A stretch of DNA of 64,000 nucleotides from Capsicum annuum (taxonomy: Eukaryota > Streptophyta > Magnoliopsida > Solanales > Solanaceae): positions 59,931,034-59,995,033 of the forward strand of contig NC_061115.1 of assembly GCF_002878395.1 (NCBI RefSeq), given 5' to 3'. Below, piece after piece: positions 1 through 12,080 of this stretch (position 1 is its first letter; each line of letters begins with the position of its first letter). A program made the position numbers and the translations under genes. The notes below the pieces were generated by a model. The model made no database searches. It had not been told where the DNA came from and worked only from the letters and a program-made list of their open reading frames with translations.

Positions 1-750
1 CCTTTTATGCAATGCAATGCAATAGGTTAGTATAGAAAGACAAACAATGTGATTAACCATGTTTCAAAGACATTTATGCAAGTGGGTTGAGGTTACATAA
101 TTTCCAAGCTAATTCCAATGCCTAAAATCATTAATTTGGGGGAATGCCACTACCACCATCCCATATTACCATGCCCATGCACCCAATCAATTAAAAAACA
201 ATCAATAAAGCCTAAATAATTCATATAAAATCATGGGACACCATTGCATTAGGCACCTACACTGGCCAGGCTATGATTAGGGTCCTATGACTCATAATGA
301 GTCCTTTCTACTCGTTAGGTGAGTCGTTACCTGGTCAGTTAGCAAAAAAATCAAGAAATTTTTAGAGGTAAAAATTTAAGGTATTACAAGAAGTTTCATG
401 ACAACTAGACTCTATGTTCCTAAATAGAACACAAGAAAGGAAAACCTTCCTAAATGCCCCTTAGCCTCCCTCTTATAAGTATAGTGTGCTACATACCTAT
501 AAAAGAGACTCTACTGGACACAACTTTATTGATATCGAAATATCTAAAACCGTTCTCTGATACCAAGCTTATCATGAACCAAACTAGGTCTTAGTCGTGA
601 TGGGTATCTCAAGCCCACCATAGTTTGGACGCCACCCTTTTAGCCCAACCTCTAGAGCACAATATAACAAATTATAGAAGCCTACCAAAATAGTAAATAT
701 GATAGATGAATCAAATGAAATCTATGAGTGTAAAAAAGACAACCAGTAAT
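1..750 (-). mobile_element. Internally deleted LTR retrotransposon (two partial LTRs, about 185 bp between them)
   Basis: On the minus strand the right-hand piece (574 to about 750) is the end of a 5' LTR. It begins on the plus strand with TGAACC, next to a methionine-type primer-binding site. The left-hand piece (388 down past the window edge) starts on the minus strand with TGTAATACC and is the start of a 3' LTR. Only 389-573 lies between them, so nearly the whole gag-pol region is gone. The 1-388 part resembles 15590-16260, and 430-750 resembles 62250-62530, so all belong to one LTR family. The right-hand LTR is cut off near 750, where another LTR begins. The boundary at 750 is approximate. 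Confidence 0.6.
555..565 (-). other. Primer-binding site (initiator tRNA-Met type)
   Basis: The plus strand reads CTCTGATACCA, so the minus strand reads TGGTATCAGAG, the usual primer-binding site of plant Ty3/gypsy and copia elements. It lies 8 bases from the LTR end at 574. The same arrangement is seen at 62327-62337. It fixes the element's orientation as minus. Confidence 0.75.
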
Positions 751-3134
751 GGTTGGTGGGTTAGATTGGTTTTTGAAATGGGTATGAGTTGGGCTAGTAT
801 GAGTTGTATAGTGGTTGATGGGTCGTATGGTTTAGATTTTTCTTTTATTTAATCTGAGACTTAGTAACATAAGTTGAATCTGAGTATAAGTGTCTCACTA
901 TGAGTAATATGCTAGGGTACGAGTCGTACCACTGACTTATATGGTAGGCAGTGTTCAACTTTCTTGGATTTTTATTCTTCCCGGGATAAGGTTTAGGGGT
1001 ACTCTCATATGGTTTGGGTATGACTTAGTTTATGTAAGTGGTATGCTGGACAATGCTGGGTTTAAGTGGAGGTCTAGGGTATAAGATGTAGGTATCACTC
1101 CTATTGGAGGGTATGACTTATTTGGGTAGTCATACCACCTGACGGGAATTGTAAATAGTTTAAGTTGGGGGTAATCTGGACATCTACATAACCACTTAAG
1201 GCCCCACGACTTATATATCTATTGGGACATTATTTACCCTATTATTCTAATCTTAAACACTTAGAAACACTCTCAAATTCTCTCTAAGGGTCTTGGATTA
1301 AGGAAGGCTATGGTTTCATCAAGAAGATCAATTTTGGGCTTGTTTAGGTGATTTCTTTCCATCATCTTCATAATATAAGCCAAAATACTCCTCCCTCATT
1401 GATAGTTCCAACTAATGGCATGTTTTGTACAATGTTTTCATGGCATGATTATTTTATAGTTTTGGGGTTTTCAAATATATGTGTGGGTTTTGGTATTAAA
1501 TGTTTGGTTATTCTTTTCCCATGTTTTCATTAAGTTTTTACATGCTTTAATGGTAGTTTGGACAATTGTTGCATGGGAATAGTTAATTGGTAATTGAAAT
1601 TAGTTTTGAGACATTATGCCCCCAACATGTCTGATAAAATGCCTATGATGATACTCTTACTATATTATTGGACTTTTAATGGAACTATTGCATGATATTG
1701 TTTGGTAATGGGACCCTAATTAGTATAAATAGTTTAAATGGTTTTGAATGGCTAATTGATAAGGTTTGGGGGTCATGTCTATGGTTAACTAATCTTCCTT
1801 GTGGGATACAAGGGAATCCCCCAAGTAAACATGCGTATGGGATTTCCCTAAGTTAACTTGATATTGTAATCTATGGGTACATGCGAATCCTTTTACATAA
1901 AAAGGTGCTCTAAGGACATTTCTCATAAGCTATAGCTGGTATGACGATACCACGACTTATATCTTTGGATTATAATGATGGAGTAAAGGTTTATTTGGAT
2001 GGTAATGGTTTTAATTGGGCAATAATGGCGGAGTGTTATAGCTAATCGTGAAGGTGCGAGTCCAAAGAACGGACACTAAAAACACATGTTTTACAACATG
2101 AGGGGTTGGTCATAGGGACCACATATAAAACTATAAGGTACACGAAAATTCCCTAAATACACTACACATATTTATCATAGAGAGTGAAGGGTACTGGGAA
2201 ACCCCTACTCTTATGGTATCTCCAGTTCATGCGGATATACATATTGGGGCACGTTCAGGGGGTTACATTGGACCTATATAGCCTGTGGATGGTTCTAGGA
2301 CAATTAAGCCACACATACCCAGGTTAATGATTTTAAATGCATGCTAAACCCGGTTCCCTTTTCTCGGTATGGTTGCATATATATATATATATATATATGT
2401 ATGGTTGTGTGCATATAGTTGGTTTAATTGGTTTTACTAGATGGCATTATTGTATCCTTAGTCTGAGTACTTGCTAGTGTTTACCCTTTAACCCATCTTC
2501 GGGTGACTGTATCCCCACGTGATGCAAGAACCGACCATTCTACTCCTCCTACTTAGTGATCAGATTCAGGATTAGCTATTGTATTGAAATGATAAGCTTT
2601 AATATTACAAAAGGCTCTATTTCAATCATGGATGTCTTTACATACTTGGTTTATTTTATGGATATTGGTTTTGGCTATGGTTCGGGGCATGTCCCAACCA
2701 GATATTATTTTTTTGTTAGAGAATTGTGTGACTGCTATATGTTAGAATGGGTGGGATCGGTATTGATGTCATCCTTACTATTGGCATTGGTATTAGGTCT
2801 CATACCGTTGAACTAGATTTATTATTTTTCCACCATCTTATATTTTGTTATGGATGGGAACTTGGTTATTATTTTGGTTGTTCATTTATGATTTTAGTTT
2901 AGTAATTTGGTTATTAGTTTTGTTTAGATAGTTGGACTCAATTATGTAGGTCATGGTTATAGACCTACCCCAGAGTCTGGAACTCATATAAAATATGCTA
3001 TCTTGTTATTTGTTAAGAATGGATCTGACTCAACGTTTATGCATGATTGGTTGGGTTGGGTATCGGGGGTGGTCTTCGATCCTGGTTGGACTTGGGATGC
3101 CCATTAAGACAAGGCCCCAGGTTGGGTCGTGTCA
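750..3134 (+). mobile_element. 5'-truncated gypsy LTR
   Basis: This is a second copy of the LTR family whose full solo copy lies at 5326-8232. Shared landmarks in the same order are the repeated GAGTCGTATGG-like motifs near the start, a TA microsatellite near 2378-2400 followed by TATGGTTGTGT, and the closing stretch ending in GGTTGGGTCGTGTCA at 3134. No primer-binding site follows, so this is a solo or fragmentary LTR. The 5' end of the family is missing and the left edge is approximate. Short open stretches inside (for example 2556-2816) have no protein character and are not called genes. Confidence 0.55.
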
Positions 3135-4147
3135 GTTATATATTGGTTAACAATAGCTCCCATATATCAAACTCAGTTATTGCATGACCCCATAATCAGT
3201 TTACTCAGTATAGTATTAATTAGTTACATGTTCATCTAAATAGTGATTGCATCAGTTCGCATCCCATAGTTTCAGACTTAGTATTTGCACATGATCCTCA
3301 GTTTAGTTTTACTTTCTCTTAAACCATGACTTTCCATATTATCATTGCATATTAGTATTTATGTATTTCATATTGGATCATTGTACTTCAGTTCATCTTC
3401 TTTGAAATAAGTTAGCATTCAGTGTAATTTTACAGTATATTCACCATTAACTTGAGATTAAATATAATAGTTACGCTTCTACCACTTTTCAGTTGACAAA
3501 TATATTTTAGCTTATTATTTAGAAATTTCACTACACCTTATAATTTTTATGTACAGACATATTTTAAATATGCATTTTAGCAAATGGCTTATGTCCTCAA
3601 ATTTAAAGCATGTTTTAATTATTTTCATGACTAGTGCATATCTCACATACTCAATATATTCTAAAGAGCTAATCACATACCTCTTCTGCCTATATTTTTT
3701 ATGTGATTTAGATTTAGGTGCTTACTATCAAGTTCATAGTCAGGAAAATTGTAGCATTCAGCTAGCAGGTGATGTATTCTCTTATTTCAAAGCCTCAAGT
3801 AAGATATAGTTCTAGTATTTAATTTTTATTCATATGTATTGATTAAATATAGTTGGGGGTCATGTCTCGACTACCTATAGTTAGTATTAATAGAGGCTAC
3901 ATAGATAGTCAGTTAGAATTATTCTATGTAGTTTAAGTTCCTCTTTCTTTTAGATTATAGTGTTGTAAACTTTTAATTGTAACATATTGAAACAACTTAT
4001 CTTATGATTATGCTTCAGCTCAGTAAGTTTAGCTTTTCTATATGTTTTAATTAGTTGCTAAAGAATTAGGCTAGTACCATGGGGTAGATTGGGATCACTT
4101 GGGGTTCTAAGTACTATGTACGACTAGGCGGTAGTCTCAGGTCATGA
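3135..4147 (+). mobile_element. Gypsy LTR fragment (R-U5 side)
   Basis: This matches, in order, the downstream half of the LTRs at 30643-33193 and 60000-62245. Landmarks are a stretch like CATACTCAATATATTCTAAAG followed by TCACATAC, a GTTGGGGGTCATGTC block at 3852-3870, and a closing GGTCATGACA at about 4147. Its upstream half is absent. The LTR ending at 3134 abuts it and may have been inserted into it. Low base-level identity makes the limits approximate. Confidence 0.45.
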
Positions 4148-4680
4148 CACTCGAAGATCTCATGATAGTGGATGAGGATTTTCTTAATTTAGTAACATAA
4201 GTGGTAAGTGTTATGATTTTCCAAGAAGACCTAAGGAAGAGGCCTGTAATGCAGTGATTATATGTATCGTCCGAGTTTTTCAATATCCTGTATTACTAAT
4301 AGGTCTCTTATTTTTCTATTTGTATTGATGTTATGTGTGAGTCCTTTGTTATTCCCATTTATGTATATACCCATAAGAAATTCTTTAGTCATGGATCAAG
4401 TGTATGAATCATGTGTGGTGACCTATTTGGGGCGTGTGACTTGGGGAGACTTGATTATCCTCGATATGATTAATTTTGATGTCATATGTGGTATGAATTT
4501 GTTCTCTTCTTATCATGTTGATTTGGATTATTTTTCCAAGATCATGAGCTTAGCTATTTTGGGTAAAACAAGGTTATAGTAAAAGGGTAATCGTAGTCTG
4601 TGTCCAAAAGGGGTCACATCTTTTCTTTATGCTAATCCTCAAGTTCTATTTAAGGCAATTTCTACTCGAAATAGGCTTAA
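4148..4680 (+). pseudogene. Ty3/gypsy aspartic protease remnant
   Basis: The frame running to 4579 contains NSLVMDQVYESCVVTYLGR, then DLIILDMINFDVICGMNLFS and SYHVDLDYFSK. This is the C-terminal half of the gypsy protease, whose family pattern is DxVxGMDWLSxxHAxxDC. The normal tryptophan is replaced by asparagine, and the N-terminal D[TS]G catalytic loop is not recognisable, because upstream codons are scrambled by frameshifts. In an intact element this domain releases the Gag and Pol proteins. No RT follows: similarity ends near 4680. A comparable remnant on the other strand is at 12236-12445. Confidence 0.6.
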
Positions 4681-5020
4681 GGTATCTAAATCCACTTTTA
4701 AATACATAACATGCCATAATTAGCCATAAGGTACAAGTTCTACCTGAAGACAACAACTAGGCAAAAATATTAACTAAGGCAACCTCCTTTGATGTAAGAA
4801 ACTAAAGCCAATTTCACTACAAGCATGGGTATCTAAAGCATTTTTACCTAGCTTGAATGATCTAAGGAATTCTCATGATAAACATGAGAGGTGAATTCCA
4901 TATCACCTAAGGCATAAATAAACAAGTCAAGTATTTTAACTCTATGATTTTCATAATAGCCTAAATGGTCCAACTAACCCGTCTTGAATTTCATTAATCC
5001 AACGTCTACAGTCCATCCCA
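4681..5020. other. Unassigned AT-rich stretch
   Basis: No coding potential and no convincing match to other parts of the window. A short imperfect inverted repeat (TTCTCATG / CATGAGAG, 4870-4890) is present. It is probably decayed LTR sequence at the left edge of the minus-strand element that reappears at 5021. Confidence 0.3.
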
Positions 5021-5325
5021 AATCTAACAAAATATCATAAAAATGCTATAGAATAGCTTAATAGAACAAGGGATAAAACCTAGCCTACCTAAACGCTGAA
5101 GAAAGCTTAATAATCTACTAAAACCACTACTTTTCCATTTTGAGAAGCCTCCTTAAGGGGCCAATCTATCATAAACACATTCTACTCATTAATATAAGAA
5201 TAATGATACCCATATTGTACTATTGTGCTCCAAGTCCAAAAAGTATATCAAACCCTATGTGGGTCCCACTCATAAAAATCGCATTTTTGAAAACAACCCA
5301 ACATTTTTACATGTTAAAGAAATCA
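5021..5325 (-). repeat. 3' LTR of the minus-strand gypsy element, left part
   Basis: This aligns with 13975-14270 of the 5' LTR through blocks such as AAGCCT...ATCATAAACACATTCTAC and CCCATGTGGGT. The match stops exactly at 5325 and resumes at 8233. The interruption is the solo LTR described separately. The ORF spanning 5140-5328 is just LTR sequence. Confidence 0.65.
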
Positions 5326-6806
5326 TGAAACACCCTGGCTTTTGGCCCTTGGAAATTTCCTAATCTTTGAGCTTATTTTCCTGCTTATGACTTAACTATA
5401 CGAGTTGTATGGTATGGGTACAGGTCAGGTAACCATAGTCGTTGGGTGACCAATAGATGGTAGTTGTGTTTTTGGTCTTGTTAACAACTTAGTAGTATAG
5501 GTCATTAGTGGTGGTGAGAAGTCGTTAGGATTATCCTTAGTAAAATTAGTGACTTAGTGACTTGAATTGGCTCTGAGTACGAGTGGCCCACTAAGAGCAA
5601 TGTGGACAGGTTATGAGTGGTAGGGTTGAATCGTATGTTCTCTAGTGTCTAATCCCTCTAGGTTCTATCTTGGATACAACTAAACCATATGAGTCGTATG
5701 GTCTTGTAATGATTGGGGTCATGGAGTCGTAGGATGTATAGTTTATGGGTTTCTAACTCACTGTCATGGTGACGACCCAAAGGTATGAGTTGTATGTTGT
5801 GGTCACGAATCATAGGGGTCGATTCATAACCTCCTACGATATTTTGCAGTTTTTAGATGAGGGTACTTTAGACATTTCTCAATTACAACCCATAATACCC
5901 CATATCCCTATAACATTTTTTGTTCATTCATTCCGCACTTTACAAAAATAAACATTTTTTTACTATCTCAAAATCCTCTCAAGAAAAATTGGCTAAGGTT
6001 GTCCAAAGTGGTCATCTAAGGGATTAAGGATCAATTTATCTCTTAATCTCTATAATTTAGGCATGTGACTCTTCCCTCATTGTTTTTTACTTAAGGCATA
6101 TGTTTTAATGTATGGTTTTCATGGTATTGTAATGGTTTTGAAATAAAGGTGGGGGTTTTGGATGTTCATGGTTGATTAATGTTTCTCATGATTTAATTAT
6201 TGTTTTTTGTTCATGTTTTGATTATGGTTTTCCATATATGGGTGCATAGGAATGGTGTTTTAATTGAGGGGTCATGGTTGATCCCAAAATTTGATGATTT
6301 GGTCTTTGATAATGCAATGTCTTCAACCTGTTTGTGAAATTGTTAATGAGAAAGATTTTGTCACATAGTTTGATTATTCTTGGAATTTTGCATTGCATAA
6401 ATACTAATAGAAACATGAATTGGTTTTGGTTGGTTTCACATGGTTTTGTAAATGCCTTGGAGGTCATGTTTTGATTATAAATGGTTTTGGTTTAATTGGA
6501 AATGGTGGAGTCTAATTTGGTTTAATGGTTTATATGGCATAAGGTAATAGACTTGCAAGCTCTAATTTTGGTATGGTGATACTATCACGACCCGAGATGG
6601 GGCCCTGGTCACGACGAGCATCCCGAACTATTAAGGCCTGAGATACCCTTGTCTCTGCCCAACCCACTAGTGATATTGTCCGCTCTAGTCCCATGCTCGC
6701 ATGGCTTTAAAATGTGTCACTAGGGAAGGATTTCTTACGTATATACCCAGCATCCTTTTGTGTTTTGCCGATGAGGCACTCCTTCTTAAGTTGTGGTATT
6801 ACATAC

Positions 6807-6822
6807 ACCCTCCCTTATTGAC
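6807..6822 (-). other. Polypurine tract of the TRIM-like element
   Basis: The minus strand reads AATAAGGGAGGGTGTA just upstream of the left terminal repeat (which starts on the minus strand at 6803). This is the expected position for the primer of plus-strand DNA synthesis. Confidence 0.6.
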
Positions 6823-6958
6823 TCAACATCCTCACTGAGGTTTTCCCCACCGAATAGGAGTTACCTAGGCTCAGTACTTAGGTTTTCCCTACTTTATTGG
6901 GATTTGGCTACACTCATTTTAAACTCTGGACCATATCGACAATGCTAACACAGAAGCA

Positions 6959-6970
6959 GCTTTGATACCA
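6959..6970 (-). other. Primer-binding site of the TRIM-like element
   Basis: The plus strand is GCTTTGATACCA, so the minus strand is TGGTATCAAAGC, complementary to the 3' end of initiator tRNA-Met. It lies 3 bases from the right-hand terminal repeat and establishes minus orientation. Confidence 0.8.
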
Positions 6971-7566
6971 TTCTGTCATGACCTGAGCTAGGGCCCTCCC
7001 ATGATGGGCATCCCAAACCAAGAAGTCCCAAGGGACCTCTATCTCTATCCAACCCATTAGTGGTATTTTCTACTTTGGGCTCAGGCACGCACGACTTTAA
7101 AATGCATCACTAGGGAAGACTTTCTTACTTATATACCCAGCATCCCTCCTATATTTCGCCAATATGGGGCTCATTCCTAATTTGGGTTGTTACAGATATC
7201 CTTGATTAATGCCTAATTAATACTCCTTGGTAAATGGTTGGGAATATGTAAATAATTTTAAATGGGCTTAAAGCGGGTTGAGTAGCAAAGTTGTAGAAGG
7301 TGGAGGTCCCGTGGGGACCAACCCTTGAAACTCATGTTTGCTAATGTGAGGGTGGTCTTGGTGACTATGTGCTTAATGTCATACTTCATATTTTTCGGAT
7401 GTATTGGTCATCTCTATTTCTTTTTTCTGGTCGTACGACTAACAAACATTGGAGACCTTTCAGCAGGGGGAGATAAACCCATATAGCCTATGGGTGGTTT
7501 TAGTACGGCTAAGCTACACAACCCAGGTTAAGGTATTTAATGTATGATAAACCTTATTCCCTATCC

Positions 7567-7615
7567 CAAAACAATATATATATTTATATATATATATATA
7601 TGTATGTATGTATGC
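7567..7615. repeat. TA/TATG microsatellite
   Basis: A run of alternating TA with a TATG-rich tail inside the solo LTR. The related LTR has a corresponding run at 2378-2402, so the microsatellite is part of the LTR family and varies in length between copies. Confidence 0.8.
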
Positions 7616-8232
7616 CATTGTATATGGTTATTTGACTTGGTCTTGAATTGATGGCATAATCTTATCTTTTTCCTTGAGTTACATGCTAGCGTCCACTCCA
7701 TTAACCGTCTTTAGGGACTATATCCCCATGCTATGTAGGAACCAACCATACTACCATTACTCCTGCATAGTGACTTGGATTTGGGGGCAACTTTTGAATC
7801 GGATTGAATTGGTGAGATTCCAGACTCAGGAAGAACCCCTTACATATTATGGACTTCTTTCTATTATTTTTAGTTATTTGGTGTTGGTTTTGGTTATGGT
7901 CAATGGCATGTCCTGATCGAACATTTCTTTATTCTGGTTAGAGGCTTTGTCAGACTACTATTGGTGTGGTCAGTGTCGGTATTAATGTTAGCATTGGTAT
8001 TGGTATTGGCATTTGAATTGGTATTGGTTTGATATTTGGCTATGGTTTTCTGGTTAAAGTTATAGACTTTCTTTATTTCCTTTAGACTATTATTTTTTTT
8101 ATCTTGTTATATGTTTGGAATTCACCCAACATGGGGTGTAGGGTGGTTAATGATGCGGTATTAAGTGTGGTCTCCGGTCTAGATTAGACTTGAGATACTC
8201 AACACGACTAGGACCTGGTTTGGGTATTGTCA

Positions 8233-9166
8233 AATCATTACCCTTAAAAATGGATGAAATCCAAGACAAATTAGGGCTAAACTTAGGCCCTCAAGATTTT
8301 GCAATTTTGAGCAATAAATCAATAAAATTCACCAAGAAAAGCGTAAATTCTAACCTAAAATTAGAAGAATAATGGCAAAAACAAGTGTTAATCAAGATTC
8401 CCAATCTGCCACAAGCTTTAATCTCACTTAATCTCATTGCTTAGGGTTTTTTCTGTAAAGAAAATGAGTGAAGGATAAGCAAAATTGGGGAATCCTTTCT
8501 AGTCCTCGGGAGTCGCTGTCGCGACCCCGAGGCTCGCAATAACTACATCTTGAGTCTGCTGTTGCCAGTTGTGAATGTTACATACATACTGCAATCATAG
8601 TATTAGCCTACCAAGGGTATCTTGATCACCAGTTGGCTCGCAATTGCGATGCATCAACTAATGACAATAGGCTTGGAAATTTCCCAGTCGCCACCAAGCC
8701 CTCTAGATTCATCCAAAACCCCATATACATAAATGAACTATATAACCATACCAAATTTAACGTATCAAACTAAATGTCGTAATCAAATTTTTCATCTGAG
8801 GTTTTTTTGACTAAATGTGGGTCCCACACCCATATTTTATTCCCTTACCTTTTCGACCAATAGGTTGAAATGAGCTCTGGTGTCTCGGGACCCAAACCAA
8901 ATGTCCATCTAGCCTTAATTGACATTTCTGAGCTGCTGGTGTTATTAGAATTTACATATAAGATTATTTTATTGATGTTTTTTTGTGGTTGCCATTTGGA
9001 ACCAACAAAGACTTCATAATAAGGAATTTGCTCAAAATACCAATTGAACTTCCCGATAACAAAACTATCAGCTCTAGCAAGTCATAAACAACATGGGACA
9101 ACTATAGAAAAGCTATAACTGTGAAAATAAAAAGAAATATTAAAAATGACCAGAACGGTCATTACA
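8233..9166 (-). repeat. 3' LTR of the minus-strand gypsy element, right part
   Basis: This aligns with 14270-15045 of the 5' LTR: a stretch beginning TTAAAAATG..GAAATC, the block with GAGTCGCTGTCGCGACC, and the ending GGTCATTACA at 9166 (minus strand start TGTAATGACC). It carries an insertion of about 150 bp near 8570-8780 relative to the other LTR. The right end is next to the chromodomain end of pol. Confidence 0.7.
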
Positions 9167-9239
9167 ATAACCACTAGTAAATAAGGTTTCAATCACGAAA
9201 GTTAAGGATTAGGATGTACCTGAAGTCTCAAAAAGGTGA

Positions 9240-10500
9240 GGATACAGAGTATGCACTCACTTTCAATATCTCAAGTGCCTCCTCCACTGGGCGGTGCCTC
9301 TGTTGAACCATAACTACAAGAATCTCTTTACTGCGTAATCGCATTGTATCACTAGTCAAAATGCTCACAGGTCCTCTACAAAGGTCAAACGCTCATCCAA
9401 TTGGCCCGAGTCCCATATAAGCACGTAAGACGGGTAAGGAATGTATCACCCCAATATGGAAACATGGAAAACTGGATGAAAAATAGCAAAATTTGGAGGT
9501 AGAGCTAACTTATAAGACACCTCACCAACTACACATGGGATCTCAAAAGTTCGAATGTATCTAGGATAGAGCTTACCCTTCTTTCCGAACCTCATCCCAT
9601 CCTTCATGGGCAATACCTGAAGGAATACACTATCACCAATCCCAAATCTTAAGGAACAAAACCTACAGTCTGTATAACCCTTTTGACTACTCTGAGATGC
9701 TCTGAACCTATCCTAAACCACCCAAAATCTATAAAATGACTCCAGAATAATATCAATACCACGGGTTCTAACCTTGGAAGTCTCAAACCATTAAATCAGA
9801 GAACGAGGTCTGCTGCCATACAATTCCACAAAAGGTGCCATCTCAATACTCAAATGATATATGTTATTATATGCAATACCAAGGCTATGTGTTACTCCCA
9901 CTGGCCTCTAAAACCCATAACACATAGAGCATATCCTCAAGAACTTGAATAGTCCACTTCAGCTGACCATCTATCTGTGGATGAAAAATTATACTGAGAT
10001 CCACCTGAGTACCCAAATCTACCTAAAATACTTTCTAAAATCTCAAAATGAACATGGAACCACAACCTAAAATAATAGAAATGGGCACACCATGCAAACT
10101 GACTATCTCTTGAACATAGATATGGGCTAATCTCTCAAGGACTGATGGACATCTAAATAGGAGTGAAATATGATGACTTGGTCAGATGATCCATAATGAC
10201 CCAAAAACCATCCAAACCACATGAAGTGTAAGGCAAAGCGCTAAAAAATCCAAGGTAATCCGCTCCCATTTCCAATCGAGAATGGGCAACCTTTAAGTCA
10301 ATCCACCAGATCGCTGATGTTCAGCCTTTACATAAGTAATAAGCTACGAAGTCTACCATATCTCTCTCCATAGTACTCCTTTAATAATGCTTCCATAAAA
10401 CTCTATACATCTTGGTTGTGTCGGTATCAATAGAATATCTAGAGTTATATGTCTCATGCAAAATAAACTAAATCAAATCATTGGTCTTTGATACATAAAT
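9240..10500 (-). pseudogene. Integrase and chromodomain region of gypsy pol, decayed
   Basis: Read on the minus strand, the C-terminal part gives fragments such as LRFGIGDSVFLQVLPMKDGM, GKKGKLYPRYI and LALPPNFAIFHPVFHVSIL (9690-9400). This is the integrase C-terminal domain of chromoviruses. It is followed by a chromodomain-like tail with QQRHRPVEEA equivalents near 9260-9330, which in the family guides insertion to heterochromatin. The upstream catalytic core is visible only as short pieces between 9700 and 10500 with many stops. It cannot make an active integrase. The frame shifts several times, so start and end are approximate. Confidence 0.6.
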
Positions 10501-10729
10501 GTGGCCATCAAATCTCAAAACACCCTTAGAATCTGTGGTGTTTCTCTTGCTCACCACTCAGCACCTGATCATAAAGGAAGTGTAGCTTACTATCCTTAAA
10601 CTAACGATCTTAAATCTGCTCAAATAATGAAGAACTTAGCAAAACACTAGCAATAATTCTCCTAGGGTCTAAAATATCTAGGCGAACTATCAAGTTGTCT
10701 AAGGACTAGATGTCCCATGCTAACGACCT

Positions 10730-12080
10730 CTAAGAAACAAAAATACAAGTGAAGCTACCTATACTTACTACTTTCTGACTCAAGGTATTTGCTACTACAT
10801 TCGCCTTGCCTGGAGGATACAAGATGGAAATATCATAATATGTAATCAACTCCATCCATCTGCACTGTCTAGCATTAAGCTCCCTTTGAGTCATATGATG
10901 CTGAAAACTGCCATGATCTGTGAAAATCTCACAATGCACGCCATACAGATAATCCCTCCAAATCCTAAGAAAACAATTACCTCCAACAACTCTAAATAAT
11001 GAGTGGGGTAGTTTCACTTATGCATCTTAGGCTGTCTAGAAGTGTATGTAACAACATGACCCTGCTGCATCAATAGACAACCTAATCCAATAATAGAAAC
11101 ATTACAAAATTATGATGAATATCTCACCCTCAGCAAGAAGAGCTAAAATAGAAGCTATAGTATGAAAATTCTTGAGCTTTCCAAAGATCATATCACACTC
11201 TTTGGACCATTAGAAAGGAACCTCATTTCGAGTCAATCTGGTCATAGGGGTTGAAATAGTAGAAATCCCTCAATGAATCGCCTATAATAACCGATTAAAT
11301 TAATGAAGCTACAAACCTCAGTCGGAGATATAGGTCTATTCCAATCATGAATTACCTAAATCTTAGATCGGTCTACCATAATACCATCCTTACAAATCAC
11401 ATCTCCAAGGAATATCACTGACTCAAGAAAAAACTCACACTTAGAGAACTTGGAAAAAAGCACATGATCTCTCAAAGTACGAACAAAATCCTTAAATATT
11501 GTATATGCCCCTCTATACTCTTTGAACATACAAGGATTTCATTCATGAACACAATTATGATAGAATACAAATAAGGCCTAAATACTCAATTCATCAAATC
11601 CATAATGTGGATGGGGCATTAGTCAAGAGAAATAAAATCACCAAGAACTCGTAATGACCATAACGGGTTTTAAAAGCTATCTTTTGGATATCCTAGGCTT
11701 GAATCCTCAACTGATAGTAACTAGATCTCAGATCATAAAAAACACTATAGCACCTTAAAGCTGGTCAAACAAATCCTCAATGTGAGGCATGGGATAACAG
11801 TTCTTCACCATCACCTTATTAAGTTGCCTATAGTCAATAAACAAATACATGGAGGCATCTTTCTTCTTTATAAACAATATAAGGGCTCCCCAAGGAGACA
11901 CAATTAGCCTAATAAAACCTTACTAAGGAGATCCTAAAGCTGGGAATTCAGCTCCTTAATCTCATGAGAAAAAATACAGTAAGGTGCCATAGAAATATGT
12001 TGGGTTCCAGGCTCAAAATTAATAGCAAACTCAATCTCTTGGACAAAGGGAATAACAGGCAGGTTGGTTGAGAATACATT
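10730..12080 (-). pseudogene. Reverse transcriptase and RNase H of gypsy pol, decayed
   Basis: The RNase H end is clearest. The open stretch 11017-10730 contains EIFTDHGSFQHHMTQRELN, then WMELITYYDISILYPPGKAN and a DTLSQK-like close, matching the family's TDHKSLKY...RRWLELLKDYD...YHPGKANVVADALSRK. Further upstream on the minus strand (11050-12050) translated pieces match the RT: a DLRSSYYQL-like segment near 11700, and the region normally holding the YVDDIL motif near 11500-11600. The reading frame is broken many times. Between protease and RT the order is normal for Ty3/gypsy. Confidence 0.6.

Larger units (their letters stand above)
6583..7194 (-). mobile_element. TRIM-like mini LTR retrotransposon, 612 bp
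   Basis: Two direct terminal repeats of 221 bp (6583-6803 and 6974-7194) flank 170 bp of non-coding DNA. They begin TATCACGACC (TG mutated to TA) and TGTCATGACC, end ATTACA and GTTACA, and are roughly three quarters identical by eye. On the minus strand a TGGTATCAAAGC primer-binding site follows the right repeat after 3 bases, and a purine tract precedes the left repeat. GATAC (6578-6582) and GATAT (7195-7199) flank the element, a 4-of-5 target duplication. It has no coding capacity, as expected for a terminal-repeat retrotransposon in miniature that is moved in trans. It sits inside the solo LTR. Confidence 0.8.
5326..8232 (+). mobile_element. Solo LTR, Ty3/gypsy, with perfect 5 bp target duplication AATCA
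   Basis: The segment starts TGAAACACCC, ends GGGTATTGTCA, and is flanked by AATCA on both sides (5321-5325 and 8233-8237). TG...CA ends plus a 5 bp duplication are the signature of LTR integration. No primer-binding site, coding region or second LTR is inside, so it is a solo LTR left by recombination between two LTRs. Removing it rejoins the split 3' LTR at a point matching 14270 of the intact 5' LTR. Length is 2907 bp including a 612 bp nested element (6583-7194). The related copy at 750-3134 lacks that nested insert. Confidence 0.85.

Noticed and set aside
4866..4904. Small inverted repeat, possible hairpin or MITE
   Set aside because: The arms are only about 8 bases and there is no flanking duplication. 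It is expected by chance in AT-rich DNA.
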